The notes under the pieces: generated by a model
The model's input: only the letters and a program-made list of their open reading frames with translations
Databases searched by the model: none
What the model was told of the DNA's origin: nothing
In this document: one piece after another, positions 53,901 through 64,000 of the stretch
Layout of the letters: each line of letters starts with the position of its first letter
Position numbering within the stretch: the stretch's first letter is position 1
Origin: Apostichopus japonicus
Lineage: Eukaryota > Echinodermata > Holothuroidea > Aspidochirotida > Stichopodidae
Direction of reading: 5' to 3'
Assembly (NCBI RefSeq): GCF_037975245.1
Contig: NC_092563.1
Location: 29,287,960 to 29,351,959, forward strand
DNA length: 64,000 nt
Made by a program: the position numbers and the translations under genes

Positions 53901-56900
53901 CTATCAAAAACAAGGCTAAAGCAGTTTCTCAGCAAATATCGCTAAAAGTATACAGGTTCTCACAATGCTACACTAGCACTGTGCTGTGTTAAAAATTGGC
54001 AAGTATCTGCTCCAGTTAGATTCATGCATTTGCTTGTCAGTAATACGCTTGTTGCAACATTCAGTCCTAGCAATGTTTAATCATTGCACATATAATCGCA
54101 ATTTCGTAACTAATCATTCTTTTACGATTGCCAAGTATTTGTCATTCCTTCAGACATGTTTACAATTACTTCATTAGTGGCCGGGTTCGTATTTATCGGA
54201 TGTCTGATAGAGTGTGTCGATTGCGGTGGAGTTTCATTTCAATGTGCAAAATTGCATACTGATCATGACACCGCTACAAGGTGTTACAACCATTGTTTGC
54301 TTTCATTAGTGCTTGTAGCTGTAGTAGCCTCGTAGTTTCATTCTCAAGTTTTTGATTTACTATATGGATGATTTTAAGAAACGTTGATTTAAACTTGTCC
54401 ACAGTTTTTGTTTGATAAGATGTTTTAACATGATTTAGACACCACGCATTAAGATACGAAAGAACAAATAAAGACAGTGCACCATGGAAAAAGATTTGTT
54501 TTGACTATTTCTGAAATGTAAAAATGACAGAGATGAGGTCATATCTGTAACCGAGTAATCACTAGAAGAGATATGCGATTAACCAACTACAAAAGATAGA
54601 GTCGACTATCAGCACTAACAACTAGAGAAACAAATTTATACAGATGAGAGCCAATAATGACATTAATTGATTTCATTATGTAAGCTCTCACACACACAGC
54701 ACGATCCTGAATTTTCTTTTATTCAAAATAGTTACAGCAGGTTTTTATAAATCATATTGAGCCAACAATACTTCTACGGTCAATATCGACAATGTTTCTT
54801 CAAACCACAGAATGCTCATGAATAACTAAAAGCCAAAATTCATAATTTCTATTGGAGGGAGACCAATGCTTAAAGATCCCCCCCCCCCCCACACACACAT
54901 TTTGCAATTTGACCTGACCAAAGGCCCCAGTAGCTACTGTATGTAATATGTTAGTTCACATCTTGGAGCTACTGACCACCACAGATGGCAGAGCTAGCAG
55001 GTAGACTAAAGCAAAACTCCATGGTTACAGGATGGCAGCAGCAAATACCATACCACACAGCTCAGTGATATTGACAAAAGTACAGAGTTTGATTCAAAAC
55101 ATCAAAATTTAGTGAGAGTATCATCAAGGATGTAACAGAACTATACTCTATGAGCATGCCCAGAAGACTTACCTCCACTGTTTGCTGCAACGGCAGATAA
55201 AACTTGGGGGTCCTGAGGGGGTACAGGGACTACCACAGGTGGACTTGAGGCATCATCTTTATTCACTAATATTACATAAATAGCTCCGTTGTGGGACTTC
55301 AAATGAATCTGATATCGTTTTGATTTGTCAGGACCCTGGAATGAAATAAATGAATTCATGAAAGCGATGCAGATAATTTAGATGAATTTGTACCAAAGCA
55401 GTAAAACATGGTATCTTGAGGAGTATATCTGAAATGGTCACCTTTAAGCGATGACAATTATTATGACATATCTACCCGAAATTACTAAAAATTAAAGTTT
55501 TCCCTCTTTTTTCTCCGGGTTTCGCTACTATGAAAATCTACAGTAGCAGACTGTGTAACAAGATTCTGTGTTAGGTTTTGCCAAATAGAATCAAATAAGA
55601 CGAACACAGGCTTCAACGGGAACAGAAACTAACGACAGAATTTTTACATTCTACAGTAGAAAAAAAGAATAACGCGCATCATTGTCCAATCCTTAGACTA
55701 TTTTCAACCAATTATACTATTTTAGCAGACAAAGACGACCATGAACACACAAGTTAGACAACAGGACCCATAACTCTTGCAGAGTCACAACAACAGAGTA
55801 AAGGACTCCGAAAAGGAAGCCTGGTCTGACTGCTAATATTTAGTAAATACCAACATACTGTACAGTATGTATTCACAACCAAGATACTGTATGTATTCAC
55901 AACCATGATACTGTATGTATTCACAACCACTATAAGTGTATTCACAACCACCATACTGTACTGTACATGTATTCACAACCACCATACTGTACTGTATGTA
56001 TTCACAACCACCATACTGTACTGTACATGTATTCACAACCACCATACTGTACTGTATGTATTCACAACCACCATACTGTACTGTACATGTATTCACAACC
56101 ACCATACTGTACTGTATGTATTCACAACCACCATACTGTACTGTATGTATTCACAACCACCATACTGTACTGTATGTATTCACAACCACCATACTGTACT
56201 GTATGTATTCACAACCACCATACTGTACTGTATGTATTCACAACCACCATACTGTACTGTATGTATTCACAACAACCATACTGTACTGTATGTATTCACA
56301 ACCACCATACTGTACTGTAGGTATTCACAACCACCATACTGTACTGTATGTATTCACAACCACCATACTGTACTGTATGTATTCACAACCACCATACTGT
56401 ACTGTATGTATTCACAACCACCATACTGTACTGTAGGTATTCACAACCACCATACTGTACTGTAGGTATTCACAACCACCATACTGTACTGTAGGTATTC
56501 ACAACCACCATACTGTACTGTATGTATTCACAACCACCATACTGTACTGTATGTATTCACAACCACCATACTGTACTGTATGTATTCACAACCACCATAC
56601 TGTATGTATTCACAACCACCATACTGTACGTATTCACAACCACCATACTGTACTGTATGTATTCACAACCACCATACTGAATACATGTATTCACAACCAC
56701 CATACTGAATACATGTATTCACAACCACCATACTGTATACATGTATTCACAACTAGTGTTCAAACGATAATCGGAATCGGGCCGATTATTGCATAATCGG
56801 AACATAATCAGCATCGGTAAAAATTATGTGGAATACCAGTTATATATGTCATACCGATTATTCAAAAACATATGGAAGGTGAAAATATCATTATTCAAAA

Positions 56901-59900
56901 CATATGGAAGGTGAAAATATAGCTGATGTTCTCTAGGTTTGTTCTTTTACTACGAAACATTAAAATAAAGACACCCTCTGTACGTCTTTCACGATGTAAT
57001 TTCATCAAATTAGGCTGCCAGGGTCGCCGATTTTGCTTACCTCGTGGTAGCAGGTTAGTGACTTTATATTTCTCGGCACAGTATTAAGCATGGTAACAAT
57101 ACCAATTCCGCGAATTAACAAATGTGCTGGATAAGTCCTACTGTATGTTGGTTAGCTTAGTATAGGTTATGTTTAGGCATTGAATGCTCCGTAGTGCAGT
57201 ATTTGATGCAGTATTTGATGCACTAATTTGTAATTTGATGTTTCTTTTTCTCACAATTTGCAAAAGGCCATGCTTCCCTGCACATCACCTCCCTTTTACC
57301 GTGGACCCTCTTATCTCCATTATTTTCAACGTTTCGATGTTTGCCGCAATGCCCTTAAAAAATGATATTAATCTCGGCAGAAATGCCTCAAATCCATAGC
57401 CGTCGCATTAGGCCTAACACTTTGTTACATTGTAAACAGATCTCGGAATACAATCTACAATTTTGCTCAAATCAATTAGGCACAAGTATATAAATATGCA
57501 AAGTTTTCATGTGAAAACCTAACGTTATAGGTGGTATTTTCATGTGCCAAATATCAAAACTTTTTATCCAATTCAATATTTGTCAGAAGGTTAACATAAT
57601 TTAAAACATAATTTAAAACATAATTTAAAAACAGACATGCCATGTAAATGCAGCAATTCTTGTATTGGAAATCCCCATATCTGTACACGCATATAGTTAA
57701 CCGACTGTAAATTGAGAGTGAGGGAAATTATCTTGGGAATGCCCAGAACCGGTATAATTGGAGCTCTATGAAACCAATGCAAATTTATATGACATTGGCT
57801 TCATGGTTATCTTGAATATCATAAAGGAAATGGTATATCATTTCAAAACAATAGTCCCCGCTACACTTACTCAGTAAGTACATCACTATTCTAAGAAATC
57901 CTATGAAGTTGTTATTTTTGTCCTAATAGATGGCTTGTAGCTTAATTTTTTTTATATTTTCCATTTCTTTGGGATACTGTAGAATCTAAAGGCTTCTGTA
58001 ATAGGAAGGTTGTACCGTAGTAGGATGTTTAATTGCTGAGACATCAGACCTCAAAAATCAAGAAAATGCTAAAAATGCCACGGTGGCAATGAGTGTGGTC
58101 ATTATGGGAGGGGGTCCAGCAACAGCCATCTGTGATTTGACACGGAATGGCCCTGAATGAAAAATATTGAAGCTCTCAACATGACCAAGTGATTGGTTTT
58201 GTTTCATTGTCAAGATTGCCAAAAATATTCTATTTTGAATATATCACAAGAAAAACAATGAGTTTGTAAAAAATTTCATATCCTAATTGCATTATGACAA
58301 CACAGATTTATTGTGTCATTTACAGTACCACCAGGCACACCCTTTTCAACTAGTATCTCCCAAACACAGCAAGATTTTTCTCGGCTGTTTATTCTATCAG
58401 ATACATATATTATTTTCTGTCCCATTAAACTGATAAAATGTTTACAGTCAACACATACTGTGGGGAAAAAAACTTATATAATATAGCGATTTACACACAA
58501 GTACAATCAACGAAGAAATCACATTTTTTTCTGTGCATCAAGATCTATAGAGAACAAGGAAATATTCAGAATACACCTTAAAAATCCGATTACAGAATAA
58601 ATAATGTAAATGGAAAGACAGGGATAATTGACTTCCTCCGTTTGTTTTTCTCGTTGAAATCAGATCCGAACATCAACTAATTAGTGACTGGCCTCCCAGT
58701 TCCCACTTCCTCATCATAACCGTGACAAATTGTCTTTGGAAACTTTGCAAAGTTAAAGAGAATCAGACAGTAAACCCTCAGGTACGTTCACACTCATTGT
58801 ACTTTATTCTGGTCAAAACGACAGAGAACTAGATAGTATTGTAAATATGTTTCATTGTTCAAGGGTGAGTCTGGCTTTGAAATGTCTGGCTAGACTTAAA
58901 CAACATCTGATAATTAATGTACTGTATTCACATGAGAGCCTAGACTTAAACAACATCTGATAGTCAATGTATTGTGTTCACGTGAGAGTCTAGACTTAAA
59001 CAACATCTGATAGATAGTCGATGAACTGGGTTCACATGAGAGTCTCACAGTGAGTGTTTGATCTGCACACCCTCTGGGCATCATGGCAGGCCATATTTGA
59101 TAGTTTTCACCTAAATTCAGTTGGGCCCCTGAAGAGCAGACTAACGAGAGAACTGTTGCAAAGTGACATCCCTTGGCCCTAAAGCTATTTATAGACTAAA
59201 TTAAATAATTATGCTGTATTGGTGACCAATCTGTGTCTACTGTCTATGCAAATGTCGAAGAGAAAAATTCAAAAGTCTGAGCAATTCTATGACGTTTAGG
59301 CCCCCACTGAGAGTGTCAATGAAATTTCTTGTTACCTTGAAAGGCTTGCTTTAGAGCAGAAGTTTTAATCAGGAGGCTCAGGAGCCCTATGGACCAAATC
59401 CAACCCGAGACATATTTCAATCCAATAATGAACAAACTTGACCCACAAATTTGGCACTTATCAGGTAGACAGGCCTCTCATAGGGACCCTAGCAACCAGC
59501 CTTCCCTCCTTACTGCTTGATCCAGATATAATGTGAGATTTTGGTTCTCGTTGGCTATTTGCTTCAACTAATGTTTCTATCTGGTCTTGTCAAAAATAAA
59601 TTGAGAAGCCTTGCAATAGAGGCTTGTAAAAACTGTATCATATTTTATTAGTTAACAAAGAAATGTTGGTAACATACTAGCTTCTATAATGCTGCAAGGA
59701 ACAAAGTTTTACCATACAGATAGCCCACACATTACATATGAGAACATTGAATGTAGTTAAGTTTTCCTTTAGGGAAGTGTTACAAGACAGGGTTGTGTGA
59801 TTTTTAAATGAAAATGCAACCAGTCGCTTTACCTTACAAAACCATGTACAGACAATAGACTTTTTCATTCCAAAGAAAAGTACAACCAAAAAAAAAAAAA

Positions 59901-62900
59901 AAATCAACTCACAGCCTCCACATAGTACTAGTTAAACTACTTCAGACCAATAAGGAAACAACATTGCCACACAAGAACGAGCTATTTTTATCCTGTCGAG
60001 AGTGAAGTAACCCTAAAACTAAATTGAAGGCTAGCAATTAACTCAACTTTCATCATCACGAGAGTGGTTTTCCACGAAATATCGGGTGTAAGTTTAAATC
60101 GAGGACTCAACAATTACAGGGGTTTGTTGCACTGAATGCTAACGAGAGTAATGAGTCTTATCTCTGTTAAACCTTCCAGGGTTCTCTGCATGTTTACAGA
60201 CCTCATTAAACTGATCTATTCTTGACATTCATTAACATAATACTTTGCACTACCATCCTCCTATGTAAAGCAAAAATAAATTCAATGCATAATTATGTAT
60301 TGACGGAAGGAAATAACATATTTTATATGCATATCAAATAGAAAACAATCATTGCACCCACTCGGGTGGTTCATCTGTATTTAACAATACATTGTTTTTT
60401 TGCTAGGGAGAAGAGATATTATTTTTTTTTCGTTTGGTTAACTAATTTTTTGCAATCCAATCCTTCTCATAAACAACTTCTCTTCCTCCTTGTAGTCATC
60501 ACAAAAGAGTTGTGCAGTCTGGTTTGTGTTGATTTTGTTACACATATTACTCAACAGATAGAGTGCAATAAGCCATTTATATTTGGCACTAGTAGCTTTC
60601 TGTATGAGACTGACATGGAACAGGCAATATGAGCTGAGATATTAAAGAAATATTTCAAAAAAAAAATCCAGACAGCATTATATTGTAAGAAAAGGCCATG
60701 ACAACGTTGGGTTACATCACCCCATTGACGGTTAAGCTCATATGCATCACCATAGCAACTTTCTGAATATACCGACAGTATTGCACAATTCTTTGAAGAG
60801 AAGGTAGTTTTGGGAGGAAATGTTTTCAAACAAAACATGTGGGAAGTTAACTGTGAATCCCACATAAACATCAACTGTGAGGGATTTTGTAATTTTAAGT
60901 TCTTGCAGTTTATTTGCAGTCTTGAAACACCTCAGCAATATTCCCCAAATTTGATTGCAAAAACCTCAACTGGGAGTTTTATGAAAAGATAGTGTTGACC
61001 AAGTTCTGATTTTGGAAAAACTCGGCTGAAGGGACTTTCTGATCCAGTAGAATACATAGAGAAGTGATGTCATGTCAAGGTGTGACATCACAGGCAGTGT
61101 TATAGTTATAGTCACAGGCATTTTGACATAAATTTGTGCTTTACCAATAAAGTGAATCTTATAAACATGTTGTAACTAACTTGAAGTAGGGTGATGATTT
61201 AATTCTTTTTAAGACTCAAGAATGGATGTACGTCTTCTGTAAGAAGTATTTTTCAGGTAATACTGGATGTTTTGGTTCGATGTTTGGGGTCAGTTAGGGT
61301 TGATCATGTCAACGTTCATGAAGTTAGACATAGACGGCCTACAGTGCATTTAAGATATATAGAACAGGCTTTCTATTTTGTTGTGAAACATTCTTTGACT
61401 GTGAACATCATCAATTTACAGTTATTGAGAGGTTACATCAAAATGAGTTTTGTGAAATAGAAATAGACAGGATCTGTTCTTTTCCTCAATCCTTCATATT
61501 TCTTCAAAAAATAACAATCCTTAGGTATGTCACTTTTGTCTGGCTTTGAGTTAAATAAATGAGAAATAATGATCTCAAATTATGCCAAAATTAAGCATTC
61601 AAACTACCACCAAAAAACCACCATAGTGATTCTTACAAAACTGTCCCTCTTCACAAACTTTGTTTGTGTTTATACAGAAATCACACGATTAACTTCCAAT
61701 GACAACATAATGGAGAATACCACACCCATTCGATGTTCTATTCCAGTTTTAATAGCTTGAAATCCCTCTTCGACTCTTCATTCAGGGATAACAAATTCCT
61801 AGAAAGCTTTTGCAATCCACCCACAGATTCCATGTCCAGATTTCTTTTTTTCATTATCGACACTGAAAACTGAAAGGTGACCTTGATTTGAAAATTGACA
61901 ATGACAACTCCCACATGCAGTTTTACACACATTGCAGAACACGGATCTCAATCTTCGCTTTCACTTTCTACTATTTTGGTAGAAACCGAGTGACGGGAAC
62001 AACTCTGCAATAAATGACTGTTCTTGTTTGCTGTTCTTGTAATCCATTCATTTCCCCTACGGTTAAAAGCCTTGCACAACCAAGCCATTTATAGATTAGA
62101 GCAAAACCTTGATGCAGTCAGAAAAGGATGCTTATAGGAGTTTCATAGCTTCACTTTTCATATTTCCTCATCTTAGGACTCCTGTTATATGACTCATTCA
62201 TTCTCTCTCAAACTATCTCTTTCCCTTAGTTTTCTCCAGTACGGCAGTATGCTACTTTTGATTGACGCATAAATCGCCCAACTATTGCCTAAAGCAGATG
62301 AACCATCGGTGTCAATTATTATTAAAGGGTGTGAAGACTCGCGCACAAAGAAACGTCTCATGCCGGAAATCTGACCTAGTTTCGAATGAGTTGTAACAGA
62401 AGTGTTAGACACCACCATCCATCCCAGAAAATATGCACACACACAGCTTGCTACCGTCGGTAATTAGACACTAGTGTACAGTCAATACATACAGCTGCGG
62501 TCAATACCCACAACAAAGTGTACATAGCAGCGTGGACATCTCAGGTCTACATAAAAGATAACAAGGTATCACGTTTCATTACTGTCTGCATTTTGTAGCG
62601 ACAAGAAGAAAACGTCATTTGCAGGCAACGGAGAGTTAACTTTTTCAGAGCGCGGCCCGCGGTGGGGCGAGTCTTCAATGCCTTTAAACAGATCAACTGG
62701 CCTGGCAGGTGAAGAAATAAGCGATCAACAGAAGATCATTCTTCAAACATCATGTGAACTTTAAAAAAATGTCATAACAATTATTTATCAATTGAAAATA
62801 TCAACAAATCATTGCTGATGAGGAGTGATAATACGAATTCGTCAGTAGCTTAAAAAGAATGAGAGGGTGACCCAAAACTGCGACCCCAAACGGGAAATGA

Positions 62901-63473
62901 TTCTTCATGACTCGCAATACATTCAGACAACATTAATATTATTTAAACAGGCTTACGAGTCTGACCCAAGGAACGAGAGACCTACCCCTCAAGTAATTCT
63001 GAATTGAATGTCTAGGAAAAAATGTAACGGGAAGTTTAAAGAAATCACCCAACCCACTCAATATTTTGATGTTTGGATCTCACATTTTTGAAAAGTTTTT
63101 ACAAATTTATGTGAAATGTTATGTCTGAAAACATCCTTCTTTGACCTGAAGGGATTGTTTGTGATGGAATTCACACTGTTATGTATGCATCAGTATTTAT
63201 AGAGATACCCTACGATGTCGTAGACGTAACTGCCCACACAACTTTGCTTCACATGTTACTTTCATTTTGCTTTCTTCTGCTCCTCCCTTCACCTGACATT
63301 TTAGCATGGAGCCCATGGATTCCATTTTACCTTGAAGGAAACTAGACAGCATTACTGCTTAATACTTACCACTTCTGGCACTGGTACTTCTAGTTGAGTT
63401 CCCGATGGGGCTTTTATGGCTAGTAGTGTGTCTCCTTTAAAGCACTTACACAAATCTTCGTGAGTGACATACG
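44809..63473 (-). CDS. E2F4: E2F4/5-type transcription factor, 3' part (5 exons; 5' end outside window)
   Basis: E2F4/5 proteins pair with DP and recruit p107/p130 pocket proteins to repress cell-cycle genes; in animals they also drive multiciliogenesis programmes (known of the family). Exons in transcript order on the minus strand: 63473-63370, 55335-55173, 50451-50251, 49732-49646, 44924-44809, all with AG/GT borders and matching phases. Together they give about 223 residues: [12 protein letters not shown] and [20 protein letters not shown] (end of dimerisation and start of marked box), [20 protein letters not shown] (marked box), a linker with two IKxE motifs, an acidic [14 protein letters not shown] segment, and the C-terminal [20 protein letters not shown] with GVTDVFD, the pocket-binding motif. 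The wording is closer to vertebrate E2F4 than E2F5; invertebrates usually have one E2F4/5. The winged-helix DNA-binding exons lie beyond 64000. Confidence 0.93.
44925..49645 (-). other. E2F4/5 last intron
   Basis: Contains a 15-bp triplet (GATTCAAACCTTGGG type, 45225-45267), a dispersed repeat array (46850-47310) and AT-rich DNA. A 149-codon open frame at 46192-46641 has no recognisable relative. Confidence 0.6.
46850..47310 (+). repeat. three diverged copies of a dispersed repeat
   Basis: Anchors GACCATTGACCTC or GACCTTTGACCCC at about 46870, 47003 and 47171, each followed by a TAGGCTACTTGTACT-like block, an ACCAAGTATGAAATT-like block and an ATATTGTGTTTA-like block. Copies are 133-170 bp apart and diverged, so the array is old. 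Confidence 0.65.
49646..49732 (-). CDS. E2F4: E2F4/5 exon: acidic segment
   Basis: Encodes [16 protein letters not shown] and [13 protein letters not shown], an acidic-hydrophobic transactivation-like segment. Acceptor gtttcag, donor gtaagt; phase 1 at both ends, 87 bases. Confidence 0.9.
50251..50451 (-). CDS. E2F4: E2F4/5 exon: linker with two SUMO-type motifs
   Basis: Encodes [17 protein letters not shown], a basic NLRSSRQRG stretch, then [13 protein letters not shown] and [15 protein letters not shown]. Acceptor attcacag, donor gtaagc; enters and leaves in phase 1. IKEE and IKVE both fit the hydrophobic-K-x-E SUMO consensus. Confidence 0.9.
51365..51770. repeat. 140-bp tandem triplication (E2F4/5 intron)
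   Basis: Copies begin GTACACACAACAT at about 51365, 51506 and 51646 and share TAGATGCATGCAGCATAA and ATGCTGTTGTACT. Copies 2 and 3 are nearly identical; copy 1 and the end of copy 3 are more diverged. Confidence 0.94.
53750..54625. mobile_element. 860-bp non-autonomous hAT-like transposon
   Basis: Element 53758-54617. Left end CAGTGCTGATAGTCG; right end complementary TAGTGCTGATAGTCG (14 of 15). Flanked by ACAACTTG (53750-53757) and ACAACTAG (54618-54625), a 7-of-8 target duplication. Several GCGATTAC/GTAATCG motifs lie in from both ends, like transposase-binding subterminal repeats. No long coding frame. Confidence 0.85.
55173..55335 (-). CDS. E2F4: E2F4/5 exon: marked box
   Basis: Encodes [40 protein letters not shown], then [14 protein letters not shown]. 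The YQIHLKS-G-I-V-LVNK-SSPPVxVPVPP string is diagnostic for E2F4/5. Acceptor attccag, donor gtaagt; ends in phase 1. Confidence 0.97.
55851..56752. repeat. 29-bp satellite array, about 30 copies (E2F4/5 intron)
   Basis: Unit is ATTCACAACCACCAT followed by ACTGTACTGTATGT. Early copies carry GTACATGT variants alternating with GTATGT, giving a 60-bp two-unit pattern at the left; copies at the right end are shorter or carry GAATACAT variants. Open frames up to 186 codons across it are artefacts of the repeat. Confidence 0.97.
56753..56835. mobile_element. possible end of a hAT-like element
   Basis: TAGTGTTCAAACGATAATCG followed by ATCGGGCCGATTATTG, an ATAATCGG/CCGATTAT inverted pair, directly abutting the satellite. 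No matching right end was found. Confidence 0.35.
56859..56920. repeat. 31-bp tandem duplication
   Basis: TATTCAAAACATATGGAAGG followed by TGAAAATAT, twice, with one-base differences. Confidence 0.85.
58891..59044. repeat. 50-bp tandem repeat, 3 copies
   Basis: TAGACTTAAACAACATCTGA begins at 58891, 58941 and 58991; each copy ends near TTCACATGAGAGTC. The third copy has a 4-base GATA expansion. Confidence 0.93.
63370..63473 (-). CDS. E2F4: E2F4/5 exon: end of dimerisation, start of marked box
   Basis: Encodes [20 protein letters not shown], then [15 protein letters not shown], matching the E2F4/5 THEDI-C-F-GDTLLAI-APSGT-LEVP block. Minus-strand acceptor acattag, donor gtaagt. Enters in phase 1, so another exon exists upstream. 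Confidence 0.96.
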
Positions 63474-64000
63474 CTAATGTAGAAAAGCATCAAGTTAAAG
63501 AATATAATCTTTTGTTTCTGACTTTCGCAAGTGGCTTACCGGTAGGTCTACTTCATAAGTGTGACAGAAACATTTCAAAGTCGGCTAGAGTTGATTAACT
63601 GTCAAGTTTTCAGTGACCACAATTACAGTATATAAAATCTACGGGCACAAATGACGGCATTGCGCAATAATCACTTCAAAAGGAGTGGAAACAGATTAGG
63701 AATTTACTGTTATTTGATATCGCATCATATTAAAGCAATTCAATATCCAAACAGGGGATAACAACAAACTTATCCATCAGTCTGGAATTTCCATATTTTA
63801 GCCACTTAAAAAATATATATATATAATATATGTGCTCAAAAAAACCTACTTGGTAAGTTCTACTTTGGCATTTTCCTGAATGACAACACATATCGGTTTA
63901 TTCTACAGGCTTATGAAAGCATCTCAATAAAATCTAACAAGTAAGCAGTACAGTACTATGGGGCTGAAGCCTGATACACAAATCATGCCAGTTCTTCGAC
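63474..64000 (-). other. E2F4/5 intron to window edge
   Basis: No exon for the upstream dimerisation helix is recognisable on the minus strand here; contains a short (TA)n run near 63815. The remaining 5' exons must lie beyond 64000. Confidence 0.6.

Larger units (their letters stand above)
50452..55172 (-). other. E2F4/5 intron with triplication and hAT-like element
   Basis: Apart from the 140-bp triplication (51365-51770), an X-box-like ATTGCCTAGCAAC (51797-51809) and the element at 53758-54617, only AT-rich intronic sequence is seen. Confidence 0.6.
55336..63369 (-). other. E2F4/5 8-kb intron
   Basis: Holds the 29-bp satellite, a 31-bp duplication, a 13-bp ACATAATTTAAA triplet (57594-57630), a 50-bp triplication and otherwise AT-rich sequence. 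A GC-rich patch (62640-62700, GCGCGGCCCGCGG) stands out but shows no supported exon. Confidence 0.6.

Noticed and set aside
55905-56465. Open frames of 186, 166 and 117 codons on both strands
   Set aside because: They are the 29-bp satellite read in different frames. A stop-free repeat gives long frames in several frames at once.
62194-62442. Minus-strand 82-codon frame in the E2F4/5 8-kb intron
   Set aside because: No recognised domain, and no acceptor and donor pair in phase with the E2F4/5 exons.
1-64000. tRNA, rRNA and CRISPR features
   Set aside because: No cloverleaf with a GGTTCGAATC-type arm and acceptor stem was seen. The regular arrays here are contiguous satellites without unique spacers.

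Overview
The window is animal nuclear DNA: AT-rich, dominated by introns, with canonical GT-AG splice sites and many tandem repeats and short DNA transposons. The two genes and the intron-rich structure suggest a marine invertebrate, possibly an echinoderm or another deuterostome. The sequence alone does not fix the species. I see no bacterial features, no CRISPR array and no tRNA or rRNA genes.

Gene 1 (+ strand, 2149 to 37447) is a kinesin-3 family motor, assembled by hand from 27 coding exons whose phases agree at every junction. The order is motor domain (P-loop, switch I, switch II), a short charged neck, an FHA domain, a KIF1B-type segment with the motif EDPFWEP, a beta-rich C2-like/DUF3694-type segment, a charged helix and an Asn-Gly-rich tail. 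The architecture and motor-domain wording fit the KIF28/KLP-6 branch best. The gene appears to have two alternative 3' ends. Reading through a splice donor in exon 26 gives a stop at 30343 with AATAAA at 30675. Using that donor joins in frame to an exon at 37334-37447, whose protein ends in the CaaX-like tetrapeptide Cys-Ile-Val-Gln, a possible lipid-anchored kinesin tail.

Gene 2 (- strand, 63473 down to 44809) is the 3' part of an E2F4/5-type transcription factor. Five exons are visible: the end of the dimerisation/marked-box region, a linker with two SUMO-consensus motifs, and the C-terminal pocket-protein-binding transactivation segment. The DNA-binding exons lie beyond 64000. The two genes converge tail to tail, with 37448-44808 between them.

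Non-coding layout: 1-196 is the end of a 38-bp satellite; 1670-2148 is the likely kinesin promoter. Intron 6 holds a 17-bp minisatellite of about 0.9 kb. Intron 10 holds a hAT-type element with a perfect 8-bp target duplication. Intron 11 ends in a 167-bp fold-back 28 bp before exon 12. Exon 22 ends inside a 97-bp tandem repeat that copies its own splice donor. The intergenic region holds another hAT-like element. The E2F introns hold a diverged triplicated dispersed repeat, a 140-bp triplication, an 860-bp hAT-like element, a 0.9-kb 29-bp satellite and a 50-bp triplication.
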